Source: QFOX01 sp033763655 (lineage in GTDB: Bacteria; Pseudomonadota; Alphaproteobacteria; Rickettsiales; UBA3002). From it: a stretch of 32,125 bases of DNA. Position 1 is the stretch's first letter, and each line of letters starts with the position of its first letter. The stretch covers positions 1 through 32,125 of the forward strand of contig JANRKD010000020.1 in assembly GCA_033763655.1 (NCBI GenBank). Reading direction: 5' to 3'. Under the pieces are notes generated by a model. The model saw only the letters and a list, made by a program, of their open reading frames with translations, was not told the DNA's origin and did no database searches. Positions 8,082 to 14,400 of the stretch are shown here, piece by piece. Made by a program: the position numbers and the translations under genes.

Positions 8082-8117
8082 CATTGGGGACACAATAATT
8101 TCATTGTGTCCCCAATG
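8082..8117. repeat. Perfect 15-bp inverted repeat (long hairpin)
   Basis: CATTGGGGACACAAT (8082-8096) and ATTGTGTCCCCAATG (8103-8117) are exact reverse complements around a 6-base loop, AATTTC. It lies in the leader of the gene starting at 8203 and about 50 bases upstream of the Pho-box-like repeats of the divergent gene. There is no T tract after it on either strand. It could be an RNA hairpin, a binding site, or a mobile palindrome. Confidence 0.7.
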
Positions 8118-8202
8118 CTACGCTGGCTACTGGCTACTCCCTTCCACCCCTTCCCGGGGCGCGCGACCTGTGCCTTCATAGGGCTTCACCAGAGGAGTTC
8201 CC

Positions 8203-8613
8203 ATGAGACGCTACATCCCCAGCCGCCGCACCCGCAGCAACAACATCGATACCAGCGCCCTGCGCGACCAGTTCATCCGCCAGCTGACAGCGGAGGCCGA
8301 CGCGCTGCTGCTCAAACTCGGCAGCCAGTTTTCAGAAACGCTGCAGGCCCAGCTCGCACAGGCGACACAGGCCATCGTCGCGGGGGACGGCCAGAATGTC
8401 GCCGCCAACACCACCAGCGCACCGGGAACCATCGGCAGTATCGGCCAGTTGCTGGCGACCGGTGCGCGGTTTCTTGTCAGCCGCCCGAAAACCTCGCGCA
8501 ACAGCCAGGAATCCAGCCGCTCGATTGCGGCCACCACCCAGTTCCGCCTCAGCAACGCACAGGCCGCCGCCGAAGCGCAAAGCGCGCTGAACAAGGGCGA
8601 AAAAAACCGCTAA
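8203..8613 (+). CDS. Hypothetical protein, helical, Ala/Gln-rich
   Basis: 136 residues, no family recognised. A basic start (MRRYIPSRRTRSNN) is followed by a helical region (about 20-62, DQFIRQLTAEADALLLKLGS onward), a Gly/Thr/Ala linker, and a helical end rich in Gln, Ala and Ser. No signal peptide or membrane segment is seen. Translation start is well supported by AGAGGAG eight bases before the ATG. The composition resembles phage minor structural or scaffold-like proteins, but nothing specific supports this. Confidence 0.6.
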   Translation: MRRYIPSRRTRSNNIDTSALRDQFIRQLTAEADALLLKLGSQFSETLQAQLAQATQAIVAGDGQNVAANTTSAPGTIGSIGQLLATGARFLVSRPKTSRNSQESSRSIAATTQFRLSNAQAAAEAQSALNKGEKNR

Positions 8614-8635
8614 TGACGCCGAGGCTCCCCTGCAT

Positions 8636-8667
8636 AAAAAATCCCCCGCACACATGCGTGGCGGGGG
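8636..8667 (-). terminator. Intrinsic terminator directed to the minus strand
   Basis: Read on the minus strand: CCCCCGCCAC, loop GCAT, GTGTGCGGGGG (one bulged T), then ATTTTTTAT. This is a classical stem plus T tract. On the plus strand, where the gene at 8203-8613 ends, no T tract follows, so the orientation is clear. No minus-strand gene lies upstream of it (up to 8872), which implies a non-coding transcript. Confidence 0.65.
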
Positions 8668-8780
8668 CAATCGGCGAGACATTCAATCAACGTTCCTGCT
8701 AATGGTTAGAGCACAGGATGCAGGCATCGGGAATTGCGGTTTTCACAAGCGAGCCATGCGCGTGACGCGGGCCATTATCT
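8636..8780 (-). ncRNA. Candidate small RNA ending at the 8636-8667 terminator
   Basis: The 259-base gap between genes at 8613 and 8873 holds no open frame with support. Its left edge is an intrinsic terminator for minus-strand transcripts. A possible -10, GATAAT, is at 8779-8774 on the minus strand, but the -35 region is poor, so the 5' end is a guess. A CTGTGG/CCACAG hairpin overlaps the upstream part (8779-8798). Inferred length is about 130 bases. Confidence 0.25.
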
Positions 8781-8820
8781 GTGGTAGCGCCGCCACAGCG
8801 CAGCCCTCTATCGTGGTTCG

Positions 8821-8866
8821 ATTTCACGCAATTGTCACACACGCGGCTTGTTGTTTGCGCTAGGGT
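8821..8866 (+). promoter_or_regulatory. Pho-box-like promoter of the gene at 8873-9160
   Basis: ATTTCAC (8821-8827), GCAA, TTGTCAC (8832-8838), ACAC, a weak third unit GCGGCTT (8843-8849), 11 bases, then -10 TAGGGT (8861-8866). Only 6 bases separate the -10 from the ATG, so the transcript is probably leaderless. Spacing is identical to the promoters at 29943 and 32042. Confidence 0.55.
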
Positions 8867-8872
8867 GATGCT

Positions 8873-9160
8873 ATGAATACAAACGACACACGCCCCACCA
8901 TCGACGAGTATCAGGTCTCAAGCCCCATGTTCAACCCCACCGATTATATCACGCTCAATAATGACGGGTTTGCCCTGTGCACCAACCCGATGGCCGATGG
9001 CGGGCTTGAGGCGATCATGGTCAACACCCGCCTTGCCGGCGAGGGACTGCGCAACTTCGAAGGCTCGATCAAACGCATGGTGCTGAGCAAACTGTTTTCG
9101 CCCAAGTTCGGCGAGGTCATCCTCACCGCGACGCGCCTTTCCCGCCACGAAACGGCATAA
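8873..9160 (+). CDS. Small hypothetical protein behind a Pho-box-like promoter
   Basis: 95 residues, not recognised. It is hydrophilic, with no signal peptide or membrane helix; it starts MNTNDTRPTIDEYQVSS and ends in a helical stretch (GSIKRMVLSKLFSPKFGEVI). No ribosome binding site is present before the ATG, but the -10 hexamer ends 6 bases upstream, which fits a leaderless mRNA. The next two small genes (9232, 9566) are on the same strand, but the first of them has its own promoter. Confidence 0.55.
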   Translation: MNTNDTRPTIDEYQVSSPMFNPTDYITLNNDGFALCTNPMADGGLEAIMVNTRLAGEGLRNFEGSIKRMVLSKLFSPKFGEVILTATRLSRHETA

Positions 9161-9195
9161 AACGCACGCAGGCGGCGCGTTTCCCCTCCCTGCTC

Positions 9196-9224
9196 TTGCA
9201 TTTACGCCGCCGCGCCGCTACAAC
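9196..9224 (+). promoter_or_regulatory. Sigma-70-type promoter, probably leaderless
   Basis: TTGCAT (9196-9201), a 17-base spacer, then TACAAC (9219-9224). The ATG of the next gene is at 9232, 7 bases after the -10, so transcription would start at or next to the start codon. Confidence 0.45.
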
Positions 9225-9231
9225 CGGACGC

Positions 9232-9594
9232 ATGGAACGCCCACGTTACGAACAGTTCGGCATCAATATCGAAGAGCAAGGCACCACCACGCATGTGTTT
9301 AAAAACGGCGTGCTGCTTGGTTCGTTCACGATTGAAATTGAGCATCGCAAATTGAAGTTCGATTTCCCCGGCAACAAGTTCTTCAACTATTTCGCCTATA
9401 TCGCGTCGGACAAACCGTCGAACCGCGTTAAATGGGTGAATGAAAACCTCAGCCAGGACTCGATGGACAACCTGCAGGCAGGTGTGGCTTTCCTCGGCTT
9501 TGCAAAGTTCGAGGAGCTGATGGCCCTCACACTGCAGGCCGCCGAAGAAGGGGAGGATGTGCGCCATGCGCCCAACCAAACCGTCGTCCACTGA
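9232..9594 (+). CDS. Hypothetical protein, 120 aa
   Basis: 120 residues from the ATG at 9232. An in-frame ATG at 9196 would lie on the predicted -35 element, and the protein reads more naturally from MERPRYEQFGINIEEQG. The first half looks like a small beta sheet (THVFKNGVLLGSFTIEIEHRKLKFDF); the second half is helical (SQDSMDNLQAGVAFLGFAKFEELMAL). No membrane segment, signal peptide or known motif. Its last 29 bases overlap the next gene in another frame, so the two are probably translated together. Confidence 0.6.
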   Translation: MERPRYEQFGINIEEQGTTTHVFKNGVLLGSFTIEIEHRKLKFDFPGNKFFNYFAYIASDKPSNRVKWVNENLSQDSMDNLQAGVAFLGFAKFEELMALTLQAAEEGEDVRHAPNQTVVH

Positions 9595-9880
9595 GAACCC
9601 GTTCCTCGCCGACCTCGACCAGATGACGCCGCAGGAACTGGCGGATTATTTCTATGCCCTCGCCGAGGAAATCATCGCCAGCCCCGAGGAATATAAAATC
9701 AAGATGCAGCTGGCGCAGCTCGACATCAGCGAGCTGGACAATATCGACCTGAACACCGCTGCCGGCCGCAAAAAACTGGCGAAACTTTTCCGGATGCTGG
9801 CCGAACAGGCCCTGCGCGGCAAGGATGTCTATCAGGCAACGGTCGTCGATAAATCCAAAAATACCACGCGCGGGCGTTAG
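9566..9880 (+). CDS. Hypothetical protein, 104 aa
   Basis: 104 residues from the ATG at 9566, with GGGAGG 9 bases upstream inside the preceding gene; the ATG at 9557 directly abuts that site and is less likely. The protein is mostly helical and acidic (MTPQELADYFYALAEEIIAS, KMQLAQLDISELDNIDLN), then LAKLFRMLAEQALRGKDVY and a basic end. No domain is recognised. It overlaps the gene at 9232 and its stop overlaps the stop of the convergent ArsR-type gene. Confidence 0.6.
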   Translation: MRPTKPSSTENPFLADLDQMTPQELADYFYALAEEIIASPEEYKIKMQLAQLDISELDNIDLNTAAGRKKLAKLFRMLAEQALRGKDVYQATVVDKSKNTTRGR

Positions 9881-10212
9881 GCGTTCATCACGCCGGTGAC
9901 GCCCTGCGGCAGCATTTTGCTATCCGCCGCCTGCCCCATATCGTTCATCACCGCCAGCAGGCCGCCGATATGCTGGTTGTTGAGGTAATAGAAAATCTGC
10001 CGCTGCTCGCGGCGCGAACCTAGAATCCCCGCACTGCGCAGGCGCGAGAGATGCTGGCTCAGCGCCGGCTGGCTGACCGCGATGGAGGCGTTGATTTGCG
10101 TGACATTCTTCTCGCCGCCCAGAAGCTGCAGGATAATCTGCAAGCGATGCGGGTTACCCAGTGTTTTGAGCAAATGCGCCGATTTTTTGAGTTTGCCAGG
10201 ATTCTGTAACAT
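9877..10212 (-). CDS. ArsR-family winged-helix transcriptional regulator
   Basis: 111 residues, the usual size. The wHTH is clear: LKTLGNPHRLQIILQLLGGE (about 15-34), the recognition part VTQINASIAVSQPALSQHLS (about 37-56) and LRSAGILGSRREQRQIFYYL (about 58-77) with the wing. There is no CxC or Cys pair of the metal-sensing ArsR/SmtB members, so the signal is unknown; redox, sulfide or non-metal ligands are possible. GTAGGGGC lies before the ATG. No target gene is adjacent in the same direction, so it may act on itself or elsewhere. Upstream, 10213-10481 contains no gene. Confidence 0.88.
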   Translation of the reverse strand: MLQNPGKLKKSAHLLKTLGNPHRLQIILQLLGGEKNVTQINASIAVSQPALSQHLSRLRSAGILGSRREQRQIFYYLNNQHIGGLLAVMNDMGQAADSKMLPQGVTGVMNA

Positions 10213-10357
10213 AAGCCCCTACGGATAAATAGTGTTGTGGGTCGCAACCTTTCGCTGACCGCCTTGAAGGGCCGGGAAAGACGCTGCGGCAATCGCAGTG
10301 ATTACGGGGGAAAGCCTAGCGAAATAGCGGCGCTATGGCACGCAATTCTCTATTAAA

Positions 10358-10389
10358 TTATAATAATGTAACCAAAGCATGGCTTTGTT
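10358..10389 (-). terminator. Weak terminator-like hairpin downstream of lon
   Basis: Minus strand: AACAAAGC, loop CAT, GCTTTGGTT (one bulged G), followed by an AT-rich but interrupted tract (ACATTATTATAATTT). It lies about 90 bases after the lon stop, in an otherwise empty gap. The stem is weak. Confidence 0.3.
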
Positions 10390-10481
10390 CGAATATGTAG
10401 AACGAGCCAATCCCCTCAGCGGTGGATAAACCCGCGACAGCCCCGCCCCGGCAGGGATTTTCTAAGCACGCCAGAGCATTT

Positions 10482-12884
10482 CTAGTGGGGACGCGCCGCG
10501 TCTTCGTCCTCTTTGCCCACCGCCAGCACGCTTGCATCCTCGACCTCGACCCAATCGGTAATTGGGGTCGGCGCCTCGACCAGCGCATGCTTGAGCACCT
10601 CATCGACATGGCTGACGGGGATAATCGTCAGCAGCTTTTTGACATTCTCCGGGATTTCCTCAAGGTCTTTCACATTCTCCTGCGGAATCAGCACGGTGGT
10701 AATCCCCCCGCGCAACGCCGCCAGCAGTTTCTCCTTGAGGCCGCCAATCGCCAGCACGCGGCCACGCAGCGTCACCTCGCCGGTCATCGCCACCGTCTTT
10801 TTCACCGGGATGCCGGTCAGCACCGACACAATGGTGGTGCACATGGCAATCCCCGCCGAGGGGCCGTCCTTCGGCGTCGCCCCTTCGGGCACATGCACAT
10901 GGATGTCTTTCTGTTTGAAGCGGGTGGGCTTGATGCCAAAATCGAGCGCCCGGCTCTGCACATAACTATGCGCCGCCTGCACCGATTCTTTCATCACGTC
11001 GCCGAGCGTGCCGGTGTATTTGATGCCGCCCTTGCCCGGCACCGTCACCGATTCGATGACCAGCAGGTCGCCGCCGGTTTCCGTCCAGGCGAGGCCCGTG
11101 GTCACGCCCACCTGATCGACCTTTTCGGCCTCGCCATACGAGGTTTTGCGGACGCCGAGGAACTTGCCGAGGTTCTTGCGGGTGACGGTGACTTTCACCT
11201 TGCCCTTCATCATGATCTGCCGCACGGCCTTGCGTGTCATGCGCGCAATCTCGCGCTCAAGGTTACGCACCCCCGCCTCGCGCGTGTAGTAGCGAATGGT
11301 GTCGCGCAGCGCATCCTCGGAAATGCTGATTTCGTTGGCGCTCAGCCCGTGATCCTTCATTTGCTTCGGGATCAGGTGGGTGCGCGCAATATCGACTTTT
11401 TCATCCTCGGTGTAGCCCGAAAGGCGGATAATTTCCATGCGGTCGAGCAGCGGGCGCGGCATGTTGAGCGAGTTGGCGGTGGTGATGAACATCACGTCCG
11501 ACAAATCATAATCCACCTCAAGGTAATGGTCGTTGAAGTTTTTGTTCTGCTCGGGGTCGAGCACCTCAAGCAGCGCCGCCGCCGGGTCGCCACGGAAATC
11601 ATTGCCCATTTTATCAATCTCATCGAGCAGAATCATCGGGTTGCTCGATTTCGATTTTTTCATCGACTGAATCAACTTGCCCGGCATCGAGCCGATATAG
11701 GTGCGCCGGTGGCCCCGAATCTCGGATTCGTCGCGCACACCGCCGAGCGAAATCTTGATGTAGTTGCGCCCGGTGGCTCTGGCAATCGACCGTGCGAGCG
11801 AGGTTTTACCCACCCCCGGCGGGCCGACGAGGCACAGAATCGGCCCCTTGATGGATTTGGTGCGCGCCTGCACCGCGAGATATTCCAGAATGCGCTCCTT
11901 CACCTTTTCAAGCCCGGTATGATCGGCATCGAGGATTTTTTCTGCCGCCGGCAAATCACGCTTTACCTTCGTCGGCTTTTTCCACGGCAACGTCACCATC
12001 CAGTCGAGGTAGTTGCGGATGACGGAAGCCTCCGCCGACATGCTGCTCATGGTGCGCAGTTTTTTCAGCTCGGACTCGCATTTCTCGCGCGCTTCCTTGC
12101 TCAGCTTGGTTTTCTTGATTTTATCCTCAAGTTCGCTGGCCTCGTCGCGCCCTTCGTCGATCTCGCCCAGTTCCTTCTGGATCGCCTTTAGCTGCTCGTT
12201 GAGGTAATATTCGCGCTGGGTTTTTTCCATCTGCCGTTTGACGCGGCCGCGAATGCGCTTTTCGGTGTTGAGCACGCCGATTTCCGACTCCATCAGCGCG
12301 TAGACATGCTCCAGCCGTTCCGCCACCTTGATGATTTCGAGAATTTCCTGCTTGGCCGGAATATCAATCGACATATGCGCTGCCACCGTATCCGCAAGGA
12401 TAGACGGTGAGGTAATTTTTCCAATCGCGCCAAGGGTTTCCGGCTGAATCTTCTTGTTGAGCTTAATGTATTCCTCGAACTTGCTGATGACCGAACGGAA
12501 CATGGCTTCCGTCTCCACCGCATCGCCTACCGGCTCGGTCATTTCCTCGGCCTCGACCTCATAAAAATCCTCCGTATCGAGGAAACGGACGATCTTTGCA
12601 CGCTGCACCCCTTCGATCAGCACTTTCACCGTTCCATCCGGCAGACGCAACAATTGCAGCACCGTCGCCAGCGTGCCGACGCGGTAAAGGTCTTCTTTGG
12701 TCGGGATATCCTGCGAGCCGTTTTTCTGCGAAACAAGGAGGATTTTATTGTTCGCCTTCACCACCGATTCGAGCGCCTTCACCGATTTTTCGCGACCGAC
12801 AAACAACGGCACCACCATCCCCGGGAAGACAACAATGTCGCGCAGCGGCAACACGGGCAAATGCAGGGGCGAGGGAGATGTCAT
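10482..12884 (-). CDS. lon: ATP-dependent protease La (Lon)
   Basis: 800 residues from the ATG at 12884. Lon is a cytoplasmic hexameric AAA+ protease that degrades misfolded and regulatory proteins; in Caulobacter its targets include CcrM, SciP and DnaA. The N-domain begins LPVLPLRDIVVFPGMVVPLF. Walker A is GPPGVGKT (354-361, Lys360), Walker B ILLDEIDKMG, and the Ser-Lys catalytic dyad is Ser676 in KDGPSAGIAM and Lys719 in GGLKEKLLAAL, 43 residues apart as in the E. coli enzyme. The frame is open 22 codons further upstream, but that region contains the leader and nearly reaches the promoter at 12933-12960, so 12884 is preferred. Divergent from the prepilin-like gene. Confidence 0.97.
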   Translation of the reverse strand: MTSPSPLHLPVLPLRDIVVFPGMVVPLFVGREKSVKALESVVKANNKILLVSQKNGSQDIPTKEDLYRVGTLATVLQLLRLPDGTVKVLIEGVQRAKIVRFLDTEDFYEVEAEEMTEPVGDAVETEAMFRSVISKFEEYIKLNKKIQPETLGAIGKITSPSILADTVAAHMSIDIPAKQEILEIIKVAERLEHVYALMESEIGVLNTEKRIRGRVKRQMEKTQREYYLNEQLKAIQKELGEIDEGRDEASELEDKIKKTKLSKEAREKCESELKKLRTMSSMSAEASVIRNYLDWMVTLPWKKPTKVKRDLPAAEKILDADHTGLEKVKERILEYLAVQARTKSIKGPILCLVGPPGVGKTSLARSIARATGRNYIKISLGGVRDESEIRGHRRTYIGSMPGKLIQSMKKSKSSNPMILLDEIDKMGNDFRGDPAAALLEVLDPEQNKNFNDHYLEVDYDLSDVMFITTANSLNMPRPLLDRMEIIRLSGYTEDEKVDIARTHLIPKQMKDHGLSANEISISEDALRDTIRYYTREAGVRNLEREIARMTRKAVRQIMMKGKVKVTVTRKNLGKFLGVRKTSYGEAEKVDQVGVTTGLAWTETGGDLLVIESVTVPGKGGIKYTGTLGDVMKESVQAAHSYVQSRALDFGIKPTRFKQKDIHVHVPEGATPKDGPSAGIAMCTTIVSVLTGIPVKKTVAMTGEVTLRGRVLAIGGLKEKLLAALRGGITTVLIPQENVKDLEEIPENVKKLLTIIPVSHVDEVLKHALVEAPTPITDWVEVEDASVLAVGKEDEDAARPH

Positions 12885-12932
12885 GGGAACTCTCGAAAAA
12901 ATGTGGGCGCGGGCACAAACTATGGTAAAAGA

Positions 12933-12960
12933 AATATAGAGCGCCTGCACGCAATGTAAA
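12933..12960 (-). promoter_or_regulatory. Sigma-70-type promoter of lon
   Basis: Minus strand TTTACA (12960-12955), 16-base spacer, TATATT (12938-12933). It gives a leader of roughly 42 bases to the ATG at 12884. I see no clear sigma-32 (heat shock) match here. Confidence 0.5.
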
Positions 12961-13006
12961 GAGATGTTGTTTGCGCATTGCCCCCTCTTTCAGGTTTGAG
13001 GTTCCT

Positions 13007-13816
13007 ATGCCCGCCCGTTTTTCGTCACGCCGCCCACGCGCCGCTTTCACGCTGATTGAACTGGCCATTGCTCTGGTTATCATCGGGTTGCTGATTGGCG
13101 GGGTGCTGGCCGGCACCGCGATGCTCCGCCAGTCGGAACTGCAAACCATTGTCAGCGATTATGGCAAATACACGCAGGCCTACATGCAATTCAGCACCCA
13201 ATACGGCGGCGCGCCCGGCGACCTGCTCGATGCCACCAACTACTGGGGGGACGATGCCACCCACTGCGCCGACGCCGCCGTGACAGACGGCAGCCCCGGC
13301 ACCTGCAATGGCGATGGCGACGGACAGATTGTCGATGTTGGCACCGTCGCGGCGCGCAACGAGCCGTTCCGCGCCTGGCAGCATTTGCAACTCGCCCACA
13401 CTATCGACGGAAATTATACCGGCGAAACCGGCGGCACCTACGCCGTCACCGACCTGACCACCATACCGGGGAGCAATGCGCCCAAATCGCGCATCCCCAA
13501 CGCGGGCTGGAGCATCTGGAACAACAGCGCCGTCATCGGCACCGCTGCATGGTATGCGCAGGATATCGGCAATTTCCTGATGTTCGGCGTCGCCACCGGC
13601 AACGCGCTGACGCAAGGCGCCGCCCTCACCCCGGACGAGGCATGGCAGGTGGATAAGAAAGTGGATGACGCCCTGCCCGCCACCGGCCGCGTGCTGACGC
13701 TCAAACCCGCAGCGCTTGCCAATTGCGCTACCAGCGCCGTCGATGCCAGCGCCGCCTACAACCTCACCTATGCGGGCAAGGCCTGCAGCCTGATGATGGG
13801 GCTGGTTGCCCGGTAA
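13007..13816 (+). CDS. Prepilin-like protein (type IV pilin/pseudopilin N-terminus)
   Basis: 269 residues from the ATG at 13007, with TGAGG just upstream. The N-terminus has a short basic leader (MPARFSSRRPRAA), then FTLIELAIALVIIGLLIGGV. Cleavage before Phe14 puts Glu18 at the conserved mature position 5. The residue before the cut is Ala, not the usual Gly. The globular part contains two Cys pairs and an acidic loop (CNGDGDGQIVDVG, about 98-110) that looks able to bind calcium, as in several pilin-like and pseudopilin proteins. No prepilin peptidase or secretion ATPase is nearby, so this is an orphan pilin-like gene. Whether it is a minor pilin, pseudopilin or adhesin is open. Confidence 0.8.
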   Translation: MPARFSSRRPRAAFTLIELAIALVIIGLLIGGVLAGTAMLRQSELQTIVSDYGKYTQAYMQFSTQYGGAPGDLLDATNYWGDDATHCADAAVTDGSPGTCNGDGDGQIVDVGTVAARNEPFRAWQHLQLAHTIDGNYTGETGGTYAVTDLTTIPGSNAPKSRIPNAGWSIWNNSAVIGTAAWYAQDIGNFLMFGVATGNALTQGAALTPDEAWQVDKKVDDALPATGRVLTLKPAALANCATSAVDASAAYNLTYAGKACSLMMGLVAR

Positions 13817-13846
13817 GCCGCGTCGCCGCCGGATAATTCCGAAACG

Positions 13847-13877
13847 AAAAAAAAAGGCGGTGGATTGCTCCACCGCC
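13847..13877 (-). terminator. Intrinsic terminator directed to the minus strand
   Basis: GGCGGTGGA (13856-13864), loop TTGC, TCCACCGCC (13869-13877): a perfect 9-bp stem. Nine A residues at 13847-13855 become a T9 tract after the stem on the minus strand. The plus side, where the prepilin gene ends 31 bases upstream of this tract, has no T tract. So the strong direction is minus, although no minus-strand gene lies upstream. Confidence 0.75.
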
Positions 13878-13950
13878 CCAAGATTTCCTCGCACAGAAGA
13901 AACTGATAAAAAACGTGAACCCGTGCGGGTCATTATCCAAGTAATGACCC
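13847..13950 (-). ncRNA. Candidate small RNA upstream of hfq
   Basis: Between the prepilin gene and hfq lie 305 bases without a gene. On the minus strand the segment contains a hairpin of GGGTCATTA and TAATGACCC (13950-13942 and 13935-13927, perfect 9-bp stem, 6-base loop), a T-rich single-stranded-looking middle (GTTTTTTATCAGTTTC), and then a perfect terminator with T9. That order resembles Hfq-binding sRNAs. Upstream are CCGTCAC (13985-13979) and an inverted repeat of TTAACC/GGTTAA (13973-13960); the exact -10 is uncertain. About 100 bases long. I do not recognise a known sRNA family. Confidence 0.45.
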
Positions 13951-14121
13951 AGCCTAACATTAACCTTGGTTAAAAAGTGTGACGGTTTGGTTAAGATTGC
14001 CACGCGGCCGGCGCCCGGCACGCTAAATACTTGCTTTCTCGCGACGAACTCTCTAAAACCCGTGCAGTTTTAAGAAACGAACGCCCGTGAAAAACAAACA
14101 GAACACGATCAAGAGGCACCC

Positions 14122-14397
14122 ATGGCAAACGAAAAAACACAGAACATTCAGGATGTTTTCTTAAACACCCTGCGCAAGGAAAAAGTGCCGGTCACGGTCT
14201 TTCTGACCAGCGGCGTCAAGCTGCAGGGCAATATCAGCGGCTTTGATAATTTCTGCGTAGTGCTGCGCCGCAGCCCGCAGGTGCAACTGGTCTATAAACA
14301 CGCCATCGCGACTATCGTGCCCTCCACCACCATCAGCCTCTACAAGGGCGAGGATGAGGCAGACGCTCCGGCGACGGATGCCGCACCCAGCGCCTAA
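14122..14397 (+). CDS. hfq: RNA chaperone Hfq
   Basis: 91 residues. Hfq is a hexameric Sm-like protein that pairs small RNAs with mRNAs. The Sm1 motif is in VFLNTLRKEKVPVTVFLTSG through GFDNFCVVLRR, and the Sm2 motif is QLVYKHAIATIVPS, with the distinctive YKHAI. The usual Gln near the N-terminus of the core is present (NIQDVFLNTLR). A short acidic Ala-rich tail follows (GEDEADAPATDAAPSA). AAGAGG precedes the ATG. hflX starts 3 bases after the stop, the conserved hfq-hflX arrangement. Confidence 0.97.
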   Translation: MANEKTQNIQDVFLNTLRKEKVPVTVFLTSGVKLQGNISGFDNFCVVLRRSPQVQLVYKHAIATIVPSTTISLYKGEDEADAPATDAAPSA

Positions 14398-14400
14398 GCG

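Noticed and set aside
8700..8830. tRNA-like pieces: TGGTTAGAGCA at about 8702 and TGGTTCGATTTCAC at about 8814
   Set aside because: They resemble a D arm and a T arm, but are about 110 bases apart, no acceptor stem pairs around them, and position 61 of the T arm is not C. A permuted tmRNA would have the order reversed and no tag peptide was found. Chance or a decayed remnant.
10422..12191. Long plus-strand open frame (589 codons) opposite lon
   Set aside because: Lies fully antisense to the clearly coding lon gene; its residues are His/Arg/Ala-rich shadow sequence with no motif. High GC third positions keep such frames open.
12885..12950. N-terminal extension of Lon to the upstream start at 12950
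   Set aside because: The extension has no Lon homology and reaches up to the probable promoter; the ATG at 12884 gives a normal N-domain.
13960..13973. TTAACC-TT-GGTTAA upstream of hfq as a CtrA site
   Set aside because: The two TTAA half-sites are 6, not 7, bases apart, so it does not match the CtrA spacing; kept only as an inverted repeat.
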